DNA of 58,000 nucleotides from Adiantum capillus-veneris (GCA_014529385.2 CM043955.1:148509640-148567639); one strand, 5' to 3'; counted from the stretch's first letter, positions 22,130 to 34,364 are shown. Program-made: numbers and translations. Notes: a model not told the origin generated them from the letters alone.

Positions 22130-23225
22130 TCACTGGCTAAAATTTGCAAGGTCCTTTCCTTGAGCTTGGCGACTGCGTTTGTAGGAGTTCTTTTCTCCTT
22201 CAAACCTGGCCTGTTTTTGTTGTGGCTCCACTTGATGTGTTGCCATGGCTTTTCTTTTCATTTTCTCGATTCGTGCTCTTCTTTCCTTATTATCGGAGCT
22301 TTCACTACTGTGCCATTCTGGTGAGCTCTCAACAGACTTTTCATCAGACTTGTATGTTCTCTTGGTAGATCTTGTGGCTCGAGGGGAAGGTTGTGCTGAC
22401 ACAATTCAAGTGTTCTGATCTGGGACAGGCGGCAAGTTGTCGGCCATGCCGATAGCATGGTAGGCAATTTTGGTTAGAACCTCTGGTGCTCCCAGATATG
22501 TTATTTTTCCTTCTTTATTTGTCCCCTTCAATGTGGACAACGTGTACTGCGCGTGGCCTATAGGTTGCCAGGTTGTTGACTTGAGAACTTGTGTAAATGT
22601 TGTGGCAACAACATGATTGGGTGTAGTGTACCTTGGCGGTCTCTTGGCAAGTAAGTGGAAGTGTTGGTGGTATAATCTTGCAGGTTCTTCCATCTATTTT
22701 TGGATGAGATCCGCAAATGCCGCAGCGGTGCTTTCCTTGGTGAAGGTTCCTGTAGTCTTTCTATCTCTTGCCCTCATTGTCATTCCTTCGGTTGGCAGTT
22801 TGAGAGCGTTTGCCACTATTTATTTTGTAATTACTACTTCTACCTTGTTCCCTTGCTGTTCAGAGATCTGCGCTGTCCCATCTTCTTTGATTGTGGACAA
22901 GATCTCATAAGCTTTTTGGAAATCCACTCCACATGGCTCTTGCTCGTAAAATTCTTAGAGCCCAAGCCTTATGTTGGCTTCTTTTGTGTCGGGCTTTGCA
23001 GCGACATCATAAACTTCTTTTGGTAGAAGTTGCAGTTCTACCTGATGTCCTTCTTCGCTCTTGAATCTACCTGAACACTATTGTGTTATGCTCTTCAAGT
23101 TGTCCTTTCCACAGGTAGGTCGCTTTGGTAGTCTTGACTGAACTGGGGTCCAGTTGGTATGGTGGTAGCTCTTGCAGATTCACCTTTTGCGAGAGCTTCT
23201 TCTTAGCCTTCTTTCCAGCTTGCAT
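22130..23225 (-). pseudogene. Gy-A protein X (3' ORF between pol and LTR), degraded
   Basis: Starts at ATG 23225 (minus) in the context AACAGGATCC-ATG, almost the same as for protein X of Gy-B. Aligning by eye, the blocks shared with Gy-B are GVDFQKAYEILSTIKEDG (Gy-B GVDIKRVWEFVTTIKEDG), an IVANALKLP/VIADALDLS block, YHQHFH/YNQYFH, and EVLTKIAYHAI/ELITKVIYGAL. The C-terminal part is basic and Ser-rich with a nuclear-signal-like RKR/KRK stretch, and it lacks the long coiled coil seen in Gy-B. Several stops and frameshifts. The N-terminal pattern faintly resembles the plant transposon-associated domain called Transposase_32; I could not test that. Function unknown. Confidence 0.65.
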
Positions 23226-23412
23226 GGATCCTGTTAAGTGAATAGAGTGTCAAAGTTAGCAAATTTGACAGATTATTCTTTGAATTGTCCTTCACTCTGA
23301 AATGCTGACAAATTGAGTCCAATTTGCTTCAAATCAATTTTTGAACATGCATAGATGCATAAAAACATGTAAAGATCAAGATTATGAACTCAAAACAAAA
23401 AATGCAACAAAA

Positions 23413-24012
23413 GTAAATAATCGTGATTATTTACAACTGAGCAATTTTTTTAATTTTTTGTAAATTTGACATTATAGGCTTGAAATATATACCAAATAGA
23501 TACTCTGAGTGAATTATGGGCTCATTTGAGTGCACAGGATGAAAATGGTGCCAGATTTAGGCTTTAGGTCTCTTAAACAGTAGATGTATAGGAATTTTGA
23601 GATTTTGAGCTCCAAATTTGTTCAAACTTGGCTAGTGGGATTAGAACATCATGTACTTTGGTCCCATGATGGCAAAGTTGCAAGCTTCTCCCATTTTGGC
23701 CAAAAAGTAAATAATCGTGATTATTAACTTTTTTTTAGCAAAATGAACATTTTTTGGTACAAGATGGTTCTAGGCATGGTATAGACCCTGTGTATGTGAT
23801 ATGAGGTGATTTGGATAAAAAAATGTGGCTCATAACTCAGAATTTGGCTTGCAAGGACTTCTTTGTGTTTTTTGGCAATTTTTTAAGTTATAATTGATTA
23901 TTTTGGCTCACTTGAAATTTGGCATGTAATAGGTGTGTACAAGTGATAGGTGAGGTGATGATATAATTTTGAAGCCAAAATATTGCAAAAGTAAATAATC
24001 ACGATTATTCAC
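23413..24012 (-). repeat. Palindrome array A1, upstream of protein X in Gy-A
   Basis: Three 22-bp inverted repeats with 10-bp arms and a 2-bp spacer, at 23413-23434 (spacer GT), 23707-23728 (GT, one arm mismatch) and 23991-24012 (AC, one arm mismatch). Arms are GTAAATAATC and GATTATTTAC. Start-to-start spacing is 294 and 284 bp. The first lies 188 bp upstream of the protein X ATG. The DNA between sites is AT-rich and non-coding. Confidence 0.9.
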
Positions 24013-25353
24013 AACAGTCAACATTTTCTTGCAAAACTTGGAAATTTTGACAAACACATTCTATACACCTAAAAGAAGTCCTAAATTGAATTTGGTAAAT
24101 TTTGGTCTTGCCGGCATCACTTCATGCTTTGTCGACTCTGAAATCACCGATTTTTGTGACTACATGGCATGTAGTGTTGGTTAGTCAATTTTGAGGCTAT
24201 GGACTTGTCCGCAACATACTCGTGAAGCAACTTATCCAATTTTGGCCCATTTGGAGTCAGTTTGACCTCGTATATCGAATTTGACGCTTTGTAGCCTTCA
24301 AACCGTTTTCTGCTTTTCAAGGGCTTAGCTTGATTGAATTTATGAAACCAATCATATACATTGTGTATAGACCTCATATGCAAGCTTTTTGCGGAGTCAG
24401 AATACAATTCTAACATCAGCCAAAAACCTAGCTTTTCTACTTGGGACCCCCTCGACCCTTGCCGAATGGTCAACTATTGATATAGAAGTGTTCTATTATG
24501 CTGGGGCATGCTATAGTTCAAATCTCGACCGATTTGGTTGAGCTTATATGCCTCTATGGTTGATTTTTGGTCGTAGGTCTTCGTGCACTGCTCGGATTCT
24601 AGGGTTTTTTCCAAGGGTTTAGACTAGCTACTACCGGCCGTACAAAATGGATCATTGATAACTATAGAACTTACTCCTCATGTCTCGTGTGAGATGGCAC
24701 TGAAAACAGGCAACTGTAGACTCCGAAAAGTGTGCAGGAAGAAGTCAAAAGGCTCTCTTTCCAAAGGCAACAAGTGGAAATGACGTGATTTTAGCCTAGC
24801 TTGGGTATCTATACTCGGACTTTCCGAACCATTTTTCTCAAAATTCCCCTGTTAGTCCTACTAGACCGTGAAATCTGGCCGCCTAATTTAAGCTTCCCGC
24901 TTCCATCTGTCGATTTCATTGAAATTTTTGTGCTTGTCCGCCTTGTCTTTCTTATCACCACGTGTCTTCATTTATTTCATCTGAGCTCATTTGCTATTTA
25001 TGATTAATTTTTGACATATTTATTGAAAACATCAAAGAAAATAACAAAATACGCTAAAAAAGCAAAGTGAAAATCCAATAATTAAGAAAATCCATTGAAA
25101 AACATAACTTTATTGTTTTTTGTTGGATTTCTCCATTTTTAAGTCTCAATATCAAGAAAAATGATGAAAAATAACCAAAAAGGACTATTTTTTGATGATC
25201 TTTTGATAGCATGTACACTATTTACACTCATTGGGGAGATATCATCAGTTAATTTTCCCGTGTTGATGAATTATAAGGGCATTATTAAATAATTTTTCAA
25301 AAATCACACGTTACCATCAAACTTTTTCCTCCCTCTTCAAACTTTTTCCACCC
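24013..25353 (-). other. Gy-A non-coding region between pol and array A1
   Basis: About 1.3 kb with no convincing frame. Parts (about 24590-24800) align by eye with Gy-B 43440-43800, for example the shared segment around CTAGGGTTTTTTCC / TTAGGGTTTTTCCC and a following AAGGCTCTCTTTCC-type block. It is a conserved non-coding part of this lineage. Confidence 0.55.
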
Positions 25354-26262
25354 TTAATTACTTAGTTCCCTTCCACCCCTCCTAGATGGCGTACTCCGGG
25401 ACGACTGTGTGTATGGGTTGAACAATTGTGTCTTATGCATAGCCTTGGTTGGCTCTACCATGCTTTGAAGATCAATGCAGTTCAAAACATTATGTTGTGC
25501 AAGATTTGGGCCTTGAGTGATTAACTCAAGGGTTTCTGATGTTGAGGCTTTCTGATGCTGTCTTCCATAGAGCAAATCTTGTAGCTTGTGTGCTCTTTGC
25601 TTGATTGTACCATCCGGAGGCTTTAGCACATTGATTTCCTGAGCTGTTGGTGTCAATAATGGTTGTTGTTGAGCTTTTTCTCGCCATTGGTAGCTTGGTT
25701 TGCTTGGTGCAGAATGGTGTGGTGGAGTCTTCTGAGACTTAACTCTCCATTGCTTGATTGGTTTTATATTTTGCGGAGAAGATAAGTGCTTTTTTTTATT
25801 CCAAATCCATTTCATGATAGGTTCCTTGCGTGGAGATGATTGTCTGTGTATTTTGAACCTTGTAACCTCCTTTGGTACTATGAGTGATGTTTTGGGCACC
25901 CAGATTTGAATCGGCTTGTCCTTAAGCTGTGCTTTTGGTACCCAAATTTGCTTGACTCCTTGCATGCTACTTGTAGTATTCACTTTTCTAGAGGATGGAG
26001 AAGATTGATTGCTTCATGATTTGCTCTACTGTTAATTGCCTTTACATTCCTCCTTGCTTGGTGCAATTGGAACAATGAGTTGTCCCCCTTTAGGTGATAG
26101 CTTGAGCTGATTGGTATCCCAATCTGGTACTGCCTTGTATGTTCGCATCCAGAGAATTCCAAGAATCATTGTCTCATTCATGTGTTTGTCTGGTAAGCAT
26201 ACAAATTGATGAGGACATGAACATCCATGTACTATCACATTCAAGTTGACTACTCCCAATGT
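25354..26262 (-). pseudogene. Gy-A post-integrase region: retropepsin-like end plus WVPK repeats
   Basis: Minus-strand 26259-26032 reads FVCLPDKHMNETMILGILWM and then PDWDTNQLKL, matching the Gy-1 post-integrase block (VMP...NLG..WM...DW.T). 25983-25354 follows with QIWVPKAQL, QIWVPKTSL, MKWIWNKKK, KQWRVKSQK and YQWREKAQQ, a Trp/Lys repeat region like the W[VI]PK tail of Gy-1. The protease-like N-terminal half is lost in the internal deletion. Function unknown. Confidence 0.6.
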
Positions 26263-26640
26263 TGATCACAATTGGAGACACCCAATCTGTGTGTTCAATT
26301 TCATAGATGAATTCAACTTCCTTTAGTTTTTCTATCTCTTCTTAATCTTCCTGGAAAATGTTTCATTATATGTGTATGGCCTTTGTCTACTTGGCTCCGC
26401 ATCATCTCTCATGGGTATGATATATTGACAGAATTCTGGATCAACACCCTTGAGATACTTATAAGACCAAGCAAAGATATCTCAGTATTCCTTCACTAAG
26501 CTTAAAAAAAATATCTTCTTCTTGTTCTGTTAGGTCATTTGCAATGTAGGCAGGCATAGGCTCTTCTCCTGGTTGAGCTATATCTTTTTTTTTTTGCGTT
26601 TTCAAGTCCTTCATAGAACTTGCCTTGTTTTCATAATTCC
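26263..26640 (-). pseudogene. Gy-A reverse transcriptase, N-terminal fragment only
   Basis: On the minus strand a broken frame reads PAYIANDLTEQEEDI and later KLKEVEFIYEIEHTDWVSPI, the equivalent of Gy-1 7570-7865. It then passes within a few bases (about 26260-26280) into the post-integrase sequence. The catalytic part of reverse transcriptase, RNase H and the whole integrase are missing, so Gy-A cannot replicate by itself. Confidence 0.75.
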
Positions 26641-26798
26641 CTAACAGGTTGTTCGATTATGATTTTTTGGTCTTGGAGATTATATTTCTTGTAATGGGAT
26701 GGAACACTCATTACATCTTTACCATCCTCTTTTGTGGTTTCCATTTCGGTCGTATAGATCTCCTTTAGATCTTTTTTCAACTCTTGATACTTCTTTTT

Positions 26799-27381
26799 TC
26801 ACTCAACTCGTGTCATGGTTGACTCCTTGTCCTGTTTTTTAGGTTTTTCTTGAGTTTCTTTTCTCGTTTTTCTTGATGTTTTTGAAATTTCTGGACTTTT
26901 GTTTGAAGGATATCTACCAGTGATTTTGTCCTTGACACAATCATGTGCATCTATCTGCATAAGGAACTGTGTTCTACTGGAGACTAATGACATAGGTCTA
27001 GTTCACGTTTCTTGTGTCTCTTTTTTGTCTATACCATTTATATCTTCTCGGGTTTTGATTAGGAAAGTCAAAAAACTTTTCCTCCCTTCTTTTCATAAGT
27101 AGCCTAGCTCTCACATGTTCTTTTTTTGACCCCGAATCATTTGAGGTAGCTGAATATTCTTCTAGCTCATCTGTTGCATCGTAGTAGAGGTCTGAAAAGA
27201 CTTGTTGAGCTTTCATCAAGTCCTTGGGTTTGTGAATTTCATCTTCAATGTGAAAGGTTGAGATCATTTTTATGGGAATTATTTCATAGCCGTCCTCATT
27301 GCAAAATTGAGTAGTCATAGACGTATTTACACATGCATCCATTGTCGCTAAAATTAGAGTCCACTCAAATGGCTCAAACAA
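26799..27381 (-). pseudogene. Gy-A linker between protease and reverse transcriptase
   Basis: Two minus-strand pieces (27381-26998 and 26993-26799), rich in charged residues, in the position of the acidic linker of Gy-1. No domain recognised. A basic stretch KTRKETQEKPKKQDKE is near the end. Confidence 0.5.
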
Positions 27382-27646
27382 ATGATCTGGAAAGCGTTCA
27401 GGTACATATGCTTCGTCTGTGCAATCTCTTTCTAAGATACATTTTTCTCATTTTAAGCTCTCGTTTTTTGAAGCTCCGCACATCCAAATAGGAATGTCTT
27501 TGTGCAACCAAGATGGAAGCTTAGTTTCAACCGAAGAGACTGAATCGAACTCTTGTATGGGTGTTTTCATGACATCTCTATAAGTGTGATCTTTTAGTAA
27601 CCCTTGTGATTGATCCCACTTGCTTCAAGTACAGATAATTGTTTCC

Positions 27647-28699
27647 CTAATCTTGGATGAGTTGTACCTGTCGCATGAAAGGTCTTCCCAATATGATCTC
27701 GTAATTGAGTTTCTTCCCAAAGTCTACTATGGCAAAAGTGTGTTGATATTTAATCCCACAATAATTAACTATCACTTTTTCAAGCAATCTTAAGGGTCTT
27801 TCAATGTGTCCATCAACCAATTGAAATTTCATTTGATTTTGTCTAATGGTTGGTTGTACCCAGGATTCCCATATTTCTTTCGTGGCTATGGATATGCCTG
27901 CTCCACTATCTAGTATTGCCATGGTTTCTATGTCATTATATTTCACTGGAAGGGTGGTGTTTCCTTCTTCCCCTTCGTAGTATTCTCCGACTTTGTTCAT
28001 TGGAACAAAGAGAATTTCTTTGTCGTCCATTTCGTGTTTCAATTTTCCCAATTTTTTTACGATTAGTCCCGTTATTCCCACCTTCTCTAGAGTTTTCTGT
28101 AGATCATTCCATAAATATGGTATGAGTTTTAACAGTTCTCCCAAAGTAAGAGTGCATTGGATGGGTGTAGACATGATTGAATGAATGTTGTCTACATCTA
28201 GGGTTTGTTCCGCTATTTTTACTTGAGTGGTCTTACACACTATGGATTCATCTTTGTTATCTCCCAAGTAGGAGGGTAATGTTTTCAAGGTCAATGGTTT
28301 AGACATTCCTGAAGCTTCAGATCCACAATCCCCATACAAGGATTGTACATCAATGTCCATTTCAAGAGGTAGATTGTCTAACCAAACTTCCTCTATAGGA
28401 GCTGATTTTAGCGTTAGGCTCCCATCATTGATTTCTCTAACTTTTTCCCATAAGTGTCCTGGCTGGTCTTCTTCTACGAAAGGAATTCCATCTAAGGCAT
28501 CTTCGTTGTCCAATACAATAAGTTCTGTCTCTTTGGTTTCAAGGTGGGGTTTTACCACCACTTTGGATTTTTCTAGATTGTCTTTTACCACAAACTCCTC
28601 ACGTTTTGTCATACTTTCGAGCTTGAGTTTTTGTTTTTCCAGCATCTCTTGCGTGATTCTTACCAAATTTTGATAAGCTTCAAGATTAGCTGCTTCCAT
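27647..28699 (-). pseudogene. Gy-A protease
   Basis: 350 open codons on the minus strand. The retropepsin active site is AILDSGAGISIATKEIW near residue 260 (DSG intact) and the closing signature NYEIILGRPFMRQVQ is near the end. The N-terminal 250 residues are an acidic linker. It would process the element polyprotein. This is the longest clean frame of Gy-A pol. Confidence 0.88.
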
Positions 28700-29129
28700 G
28701 TCTAGAAGAGGATAGTTTTTTCATTAGTTCTCCATCTTTTGGCATGTTTTAAGTCCTGCTTGGTATGCTTCCAAGGCTGCATTAATAGGCTAAAAAACAT
28801 TTTCAACCAAAATTGATCCTCCCAAATTCATGGTTGTTTCTTTGAATTCACTTCCAGTTTCTTTCACCTTTTCCTAGAATAGCTTTTTTGCTTTCTCCTC
28901 GATTTCAGTCCGTTGTGTTTGTTTTCTCATCTTATAACTTTTGCTTCTGCTTCTTTTGGTCTTTTGAGAGGAAATTTTTGTAATCTCCAAATCATCAGAG
29001 GAGTTTTGTTAGCCTGAGCTCTAGTGATTACCTTGATTGGAACAATCGGTTCACTCTCAGATAAGCTACTAGGTATCACATGGACTACGTTCACTACTGT
29101 TTTACCCTTGTTTAAAGGATTTTAAGGAT

Positions 29130-31406
29130 AATCTTCCGGGAAGTGTCCTCCCTTTTTGCAACATTGGATGCAATAAGCTTCAACTAGCTTGAGGTTTTTG
29201 TTAGGCTCTGGGAATTCATTTTTTCAGTGATCATCTGCACCACAGTTATGAGAGTTTCCCATTCTTGGCTTAATCATGGGTCTTACCATAGGAGGTCTGA
29301 CACCTTGATTAGCTATATAATACATTGGTGCAAGCTCTGATGGAACATAGTCACAGATTCCTCCATTGGTGGTGGATGTGAATTATACCAATCTCCTTCT
29401 ATCATTACTGTAGATAGACTAGGCTCAGCATAGGGTGTAACAGGCACTAGTGCTTGTTCATCTATAACTCCCTCTAGATGCATGTACTGCATTATGTCCT
29501 AGATACGGAGGTTGTTGACCCAACACGGGTTAAGGTCTTTCCATACCCATCGGTGGTCTTTGAGCTGGGGCCATATTAGGCTGATATCTGTATATGGGTT
29601 GTCCTTGTGGCCTCATAGGCACATACTGAACATTCCCATAATACTTTGGTAGGTAATAGAACTCGTTGGTCTCATGGTTGGTCAATTTACCCTCCATTGC
29701 ACACCATTTTTGTGGCCTAATTGGTTGTCCTTGTTGAGGTATCCCTTGTCCTGGTCCCCTCATAGGTGCTTTTTGCATGTTGTTCATCAAGTCATTCATC
29801 CTTTTGAGCATGTCTTTTATGGCTGAAAGTGGTGTTGCAGCAGCCGTTCCCACTTGTGCTAGTTTGGTGGATGTTGTTTTCTCACTTTGGTTATCCTTAG
29901 GGACATCAGCTGCATTGAAAATATCACAATTGTCTCCTAAGTCAATAGCATTAGACACACACTCTTCTAGGGTTTTATGCTTCTTGCTATACAGTCATGA
30001 AGTTCTTTGTTTAGCAGTCCCTCTAGAAACAATGATACCAGTCGTTCTTCCGCAGGTATCTCTAGCTCTGGGCATCTTGCAATGTATTGTTTCATTCGAG
30101 TTGTACCATCCCTAACAAACTCACCTTGTTTCTATTTAAAGCTATAGATTTGAGGTATTGTATTGTGTTTGATCCCCGTTTTGGAACAAGAAGCTACAAA
30201 TCCTTGAGCTAATGTGTTTGCGTCCATGATTGACCTTGGTGGAATGTTTTGGAACCATGTCAATGCTTTTCCGTCTAATGTCATTTCAAACCCCTCGAAT
30301 TGAGTATGGAAATTGAATATGCGTTCTGCTCTTAGCACTTGCTTAAAGCTTGCTAAGTGGTTGTATGGATCCCCCGATCCACTGTATTTTCTGACCCATT
30401 TATGAAAATCAGCTGGTCAGACACGTCTATTTGATTCAACTCCCGATCTCCTGGCAGTTGTTCTTGTTTTGAGTCCTTCAAACCAGTCTGTTGGAAATAG
30501 TGACTCATGTAGCCCTAGACTAGCTTTACTGCCACCCTGTTTTCTTCGTGATGAGGTGGTTTTTGGTTTCTTAACATTACTCTCAAAAGATCTCTCACGG
30601 TGTTCTTCTCTTGGAATTAGTTTCTGGTCCTTGTCCCAATATCCAATCCTTGATGAAATACCCTTGATATTTGGTTTTTTCTACCTCCTCCAGAGTCATC
30701 ATAACAAAGTTGTTGTTATAAAAATCCTAAACAGGTAGGTGGGTAGATCTACTGATCCCTTATCTTTGATTTTGAAGATATAGATGATCTTCATGGGTGT
30801 TAATTGTCCCGATTTGGCATGCGAAGTCCACAGAAGATCGTTTACATTTCTATTCTCCCAACAATAGACTCCGATCCTAGGACTATCCGTACTAAGCCGT
30901 TTCAAGGGCTCCAAATCAACTTGATCATATCCCTCGAATTCTAAAGTTTGTGGTCCTTCTTTTGCTGACATATCTGGGATTACGATGTTTACTTCTAACT
31001 CCCATTTGTCTATCATGTCAGGGTTTTCAACTTGTAAATACTGATTTCTGTTTCTATCCATGTACATTTTTCCTTGTTTGTTTTCCTTGATCTCTTCTTC
31101 AAACTCAATACCATGGTCATCAATGCAAATAGCATACTCTTCGTTAGGATCCAGATAAACATGAGCTCCATGGCGATTAGTCTTATAAAATGAGAGTATA
31201 TGTTTATAGCGCACTGTCGTTGTGGTTTCTGAGTAAGTCGAGTAAGAAGACATTTTAGATGTTGAATCTGAGAAAGTGTCTGAGACTTCTTCAAAGATAG
31301 TGTGCAAGGAATTGCCTTGATTCACGCTTTCTTCGATGGATACTCTTCTGTAGGTTTCTCAAAATATGCCTTGGTTTCTTAGTACACGACCAGATCTAAG
31401 GTTCAT
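29130..31406 (-). pseudogene. gag: Gy-A gag
   Basis: Starts at ATG 31406 (minus) with MNLRSGR, the same start as Gy-B gag at 56330. A stop follows about 15 codons later; 31325-30699 then carries the N-terminal extension (KTNRHGAHVYLDPNEEYAIC, RNRNQYLQVENPD, IGVYCWENRNV, IIYIFKIKDKGSV). The Gag core is at 30338-30132 (FEMTLDGKALTWFQNIPP), a Pro/Gln-rich region at 29958-29530, and degenerate zinc knuckles at about 29300-29130 (NCGADDH, CIQCCKKGGHFPEDY). Several stops and frame changes. Confidence 0.82.
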
Positions 31407-31433
31407 AAAGACTGGTGAAACCTTGGATAGAGT

Positions 31434-31445
31434 ACTTACCTTTGG
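31434..31445 (-). promoter_or_regulatory. Splice-donor-like site in Gy-A leader
   Basis: CCAAAG/GTAAGT on the minus strand, about 30 bases before the gag ATG. Gy-B has CAG/GTGAGT about 40 bases before its gag ATG. A consensus donor at the same place in two diverged elements suggests a spliced subgenomic RNA; this is inference. Confidence 0.4.
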
Positions 31446-31579
31446 ACTGACTTGTTGTCAATTTCCACTTGACTTGATTGCAACTTCTGTCAAATTGCCG
31501 ATTCCTTGTCTGCAACCTGATTTCTGTATCAATTTTGATCAAGCTAGCTATTCTTTCACAAAGACGGTATAGTTTTTGA

Positions 31580-32914
31580 CACTAGACTGGTAACCTAACA
31601 GGACATAAAAGTGTCCTTTCAGGGTTTTGGAAAAAATTTCCAAAACCATAGTAGATCCACTCATTTTAAAAAATCCTTTCATGAGCTTATAGTTCAAGGA
31701 CTACTACATATGAAAAAATGAGAAACTTGTAAGGTTTCTCATCCCTTAGTCACTACAAGCCGCCAAAGTTGATGGACCAGTGCATTTTGCCCAAAACAGC
31801 AATTTCTTACGGTTCATTGCATATAAATAAGAGTGCGGATTTTTGTAAGCCATGAGATAAAATGCCCCGTTAACTTTGATGGGTTGCCGATCAAAACATA
31901 TGGTTGCTTTTACCTCACTAATTTTTTTTGGGCAAAAAAATAGGTACAAAAAAGTTACATTTTGCCATTTTGTGGACCTATCATCAAAGTTTCTATAGTC
32001 ACGCTCAATACAGATACTATATACATGTTTTCTTAGTTCCCTTTGGAACTTTAGATTCAAAAGGAACCATGGAGCATGTCAAAAGGATAATGGATCTCTT
32101 ACTAAGTGGAACCCTAGGGGCAATGATAAAGTGCTAAATACAGCAAACATGAAAAAACTGGGTTTAGCATTATGACCTCTAGAAACCCATAGAAACTACT
32201 CAATATCTAGCCAAGTTTGTATTTTATGATTAGATATGGTTACTACCTACAAAATACACACAATTTGCCTAAGAAACTATCAATATTGAGAAAGTTATAC
32301 TTTGCTACTCTAAAATGTCTCGTATTCTTCAGCAATAAAAAACTCAACCATCATCATATACTATGCTATCTGGTGTATTAGGTCCCCCAAAACTCAAGGA
32401 AGATTAACTTTATGTTATACAATACACTTACGCAATCAAAATTGAATTTGGATATCAAGAAAGCCATCCAAAAAATCATAAAAGTGCTAATTTTGGCCAA
32501 AAACAGGATTATGCACTTCTTGTAAGTTGGTCATAACTTTCAATTTTGACACTTAGCTCTCCCTACAAGCATCAAAACATGTCAAGAACTATAAAGTCTT
32601 ATCCTCTAGCAATCTAAACCTCACAAACATGAAGTTTAGAGTGGTATAGTTGCAAAAAATTGAAAAAAAAACCAAAATCAGGACCCGTTTTTTCACACAG
32701 TTTAGGTTCAAAAATGTTGTGCAAGAGTAAGGTTAATGGTGAGTCGATACTCCAAAAAAAATGTCAAGTTTTTTTCAGATCATAAGGCAACTTTGTGGAT
32801 ATATATCACCTAGAAATTCATTTTCATACTCTTCAAATAATTCAAGAAAAATGGTCACTTAACAGGACACAAAAGTATCCAAGGACATAAAAGTGTCGTG
32901 TTACCATTCTAGTG
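31580..32914 (+). mobile_element. TIR element copy 2 (TTAA target site)
   Basis: 1335 bp, starting CACTAGACTGGTAAC and ending GTTACCATTCTAGTG. Flanks TTGA (31576-31579) and CTAA (32915-32918) are each one change from TTAA. Inserted in the Gy-A leader. It is clearly closer to copy 3 than to copy 1. No conserved protein frame: the open stretches of the three copies fall in different frames. Confidence 0.85.
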
Positions 32915-32918
32915 CTAA

Positions 32919-33152
32919 CTATTGTGATTGGTTTGTGTGTATCACTTCAATTCGAGCTATGGAAGTGAGCAATTGAGACTTTCAAATTCCACTTTTGCAA
33001 AAAATGAAAGGACTAATCTGCAACCTGAAAATTGAGTGAACATGTACCAATTTAATTCCGATTAAACCCAACTTTTCCCGATGGCTTAGTTTTATGTTGG
33101 TCTAACACTGTACAAGTTCAAAAGTCAAAATTGGTGTCTCTGTGTAACAGTA
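32919..33152 (-). other. Gy-A leader between TIR element and array A2
   Basis: Non-coding leader sequence; nothing recognised. Confidence 0.5.
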
Positions 33153-34198
33153 GTAAATAATCGTGATTATTTACTTTTCTCAAATTTTTGCACTTTTTGG
33201 CTTGATTTGCCAAGTAAAAAACCTGTTAAAGTCCTTAGACTAGTTTCAACAAGTTTGAACAAAATATGTTCAAGTTTATCAATTGTTTCGTGTCCGCAGA
33301 CTCTGATAATTTGGCTTAAGTCTCACTTTTGTGATCCAATTTTCACCAAAATTGATTTGTGTGGTCTACTTGATATGCTTGACCTTGTGGTATACTCAAA
33401 TATGCAAGATCGTCAATTTTTAAAGCAGATGTAAATAATCGTGAATATTTTTACTCCAATTAATTTTCTACAAGTTTTTGTCCCAACCTTGACACAGATC
33501 TGTTAAGCACTTCAACTTAAGGTCCCTAAACACAGATCTGTTAAGCACTTCAACTTAAGGTCCCTAGCCAAGTTTCATCAAGTTTGGACAATTTTTGTTC
33601 AAATGGTCATCAGTTGTCTAGTTCGTAGACTGACTTTGCAAATTTGGTCACAGTTTTCAATCCAATGATCCAAATCTTACCAAATTTGGTTTGTGGGCTT
33701 ATTACAACATGCTAAAGCTAGTGGTATGCCAACTTAGTAAAAAAAGTTTAAAAATGGGGTAGATGTAAATAATCATGATTATTTACAATTGACAACTTTT
33801 TGTGTCTTCTTGGTAAAGTGAGCGTGTACACATGTCTATCACATCAATATAAGCTTATGAATCAAATTTCATTGAGTTTGGACAATTTTTTCCCCAATTT
33901 ACACTCAAGTTTCCAAAAGCCAATACAAACTTTAGTTTTTACCCAATTGTCTGCCAGTTTGGTGATCCAAATCTATGTGCTTTTACAAAAGTTGTTTGTA
34001 CACATGCAATGAATCATTGGTATCAAGCTTGGTCAAATTTGAGCTGAAAGTAAATAATCACCATTATTTACTTTATGCCCAAAATGAACACTTTTTTACT
34101 TTTTTTTAATGGACTGTCTTTTTAGGAGCTATTTTAAGCCTATGAACCAAGTCAAAACTTCATTTGCTCTAAAATATCAAGAAAAAAAGTAAATAATC
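33153..34198 (-). repeat. Palindrome array A2 in the Gy-A leader
   Basis: Sites: 33153-33174 (spacer GT), 33431-33454 (degenerate), 33765-33786 (spacer AT, a perfect palindrome), 34050-34071 (one mismatch), and a half-site at 34189-34198. Spacings are 278, 334, 285 and 139 bp. The DNA between sites is itself a decayed tandem repeat: stretches like GATCCAATTTTCACCAAAAT (33333-33352) and GATCCAAATCTTACCAAATT recur at the same distance from the palindrome. A separate 46-bp tandem duplication lies at about 33493-33585. Confidence 0.88.
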
Positions 34199-34364
34199 TG
34201 AGTTTTTTCAAACTCTTGAAATTTTTACCTCAATGTGTCATTGAGCTTACCCACTTGTTCATACAACTTTTAAGCATACTTTCTAGTCGGATTGAGTGGT
34301 TTGGAGTCTTTTCATGCTATTTCTAGCTGTAGACCTAAAATTCTACAACTTCAAATAAAAACTC

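Noticed and set aside
23413-34198. Regularly spaced palindromic repeats as a CRISPR array
   Set aside because: Spacing is about 285 bp rather than 30-40, the intervening DNA is itself repetitive, and the setting is a plant retrotransposon.
23200-34350. The two Gy-A palindrome regions as a pair of LTRs
   Set aside because: They share the palindromes but lack TG/CA ends, primer site or polypurine tract at their borders. The real 3' LTR is at 20954-21916.
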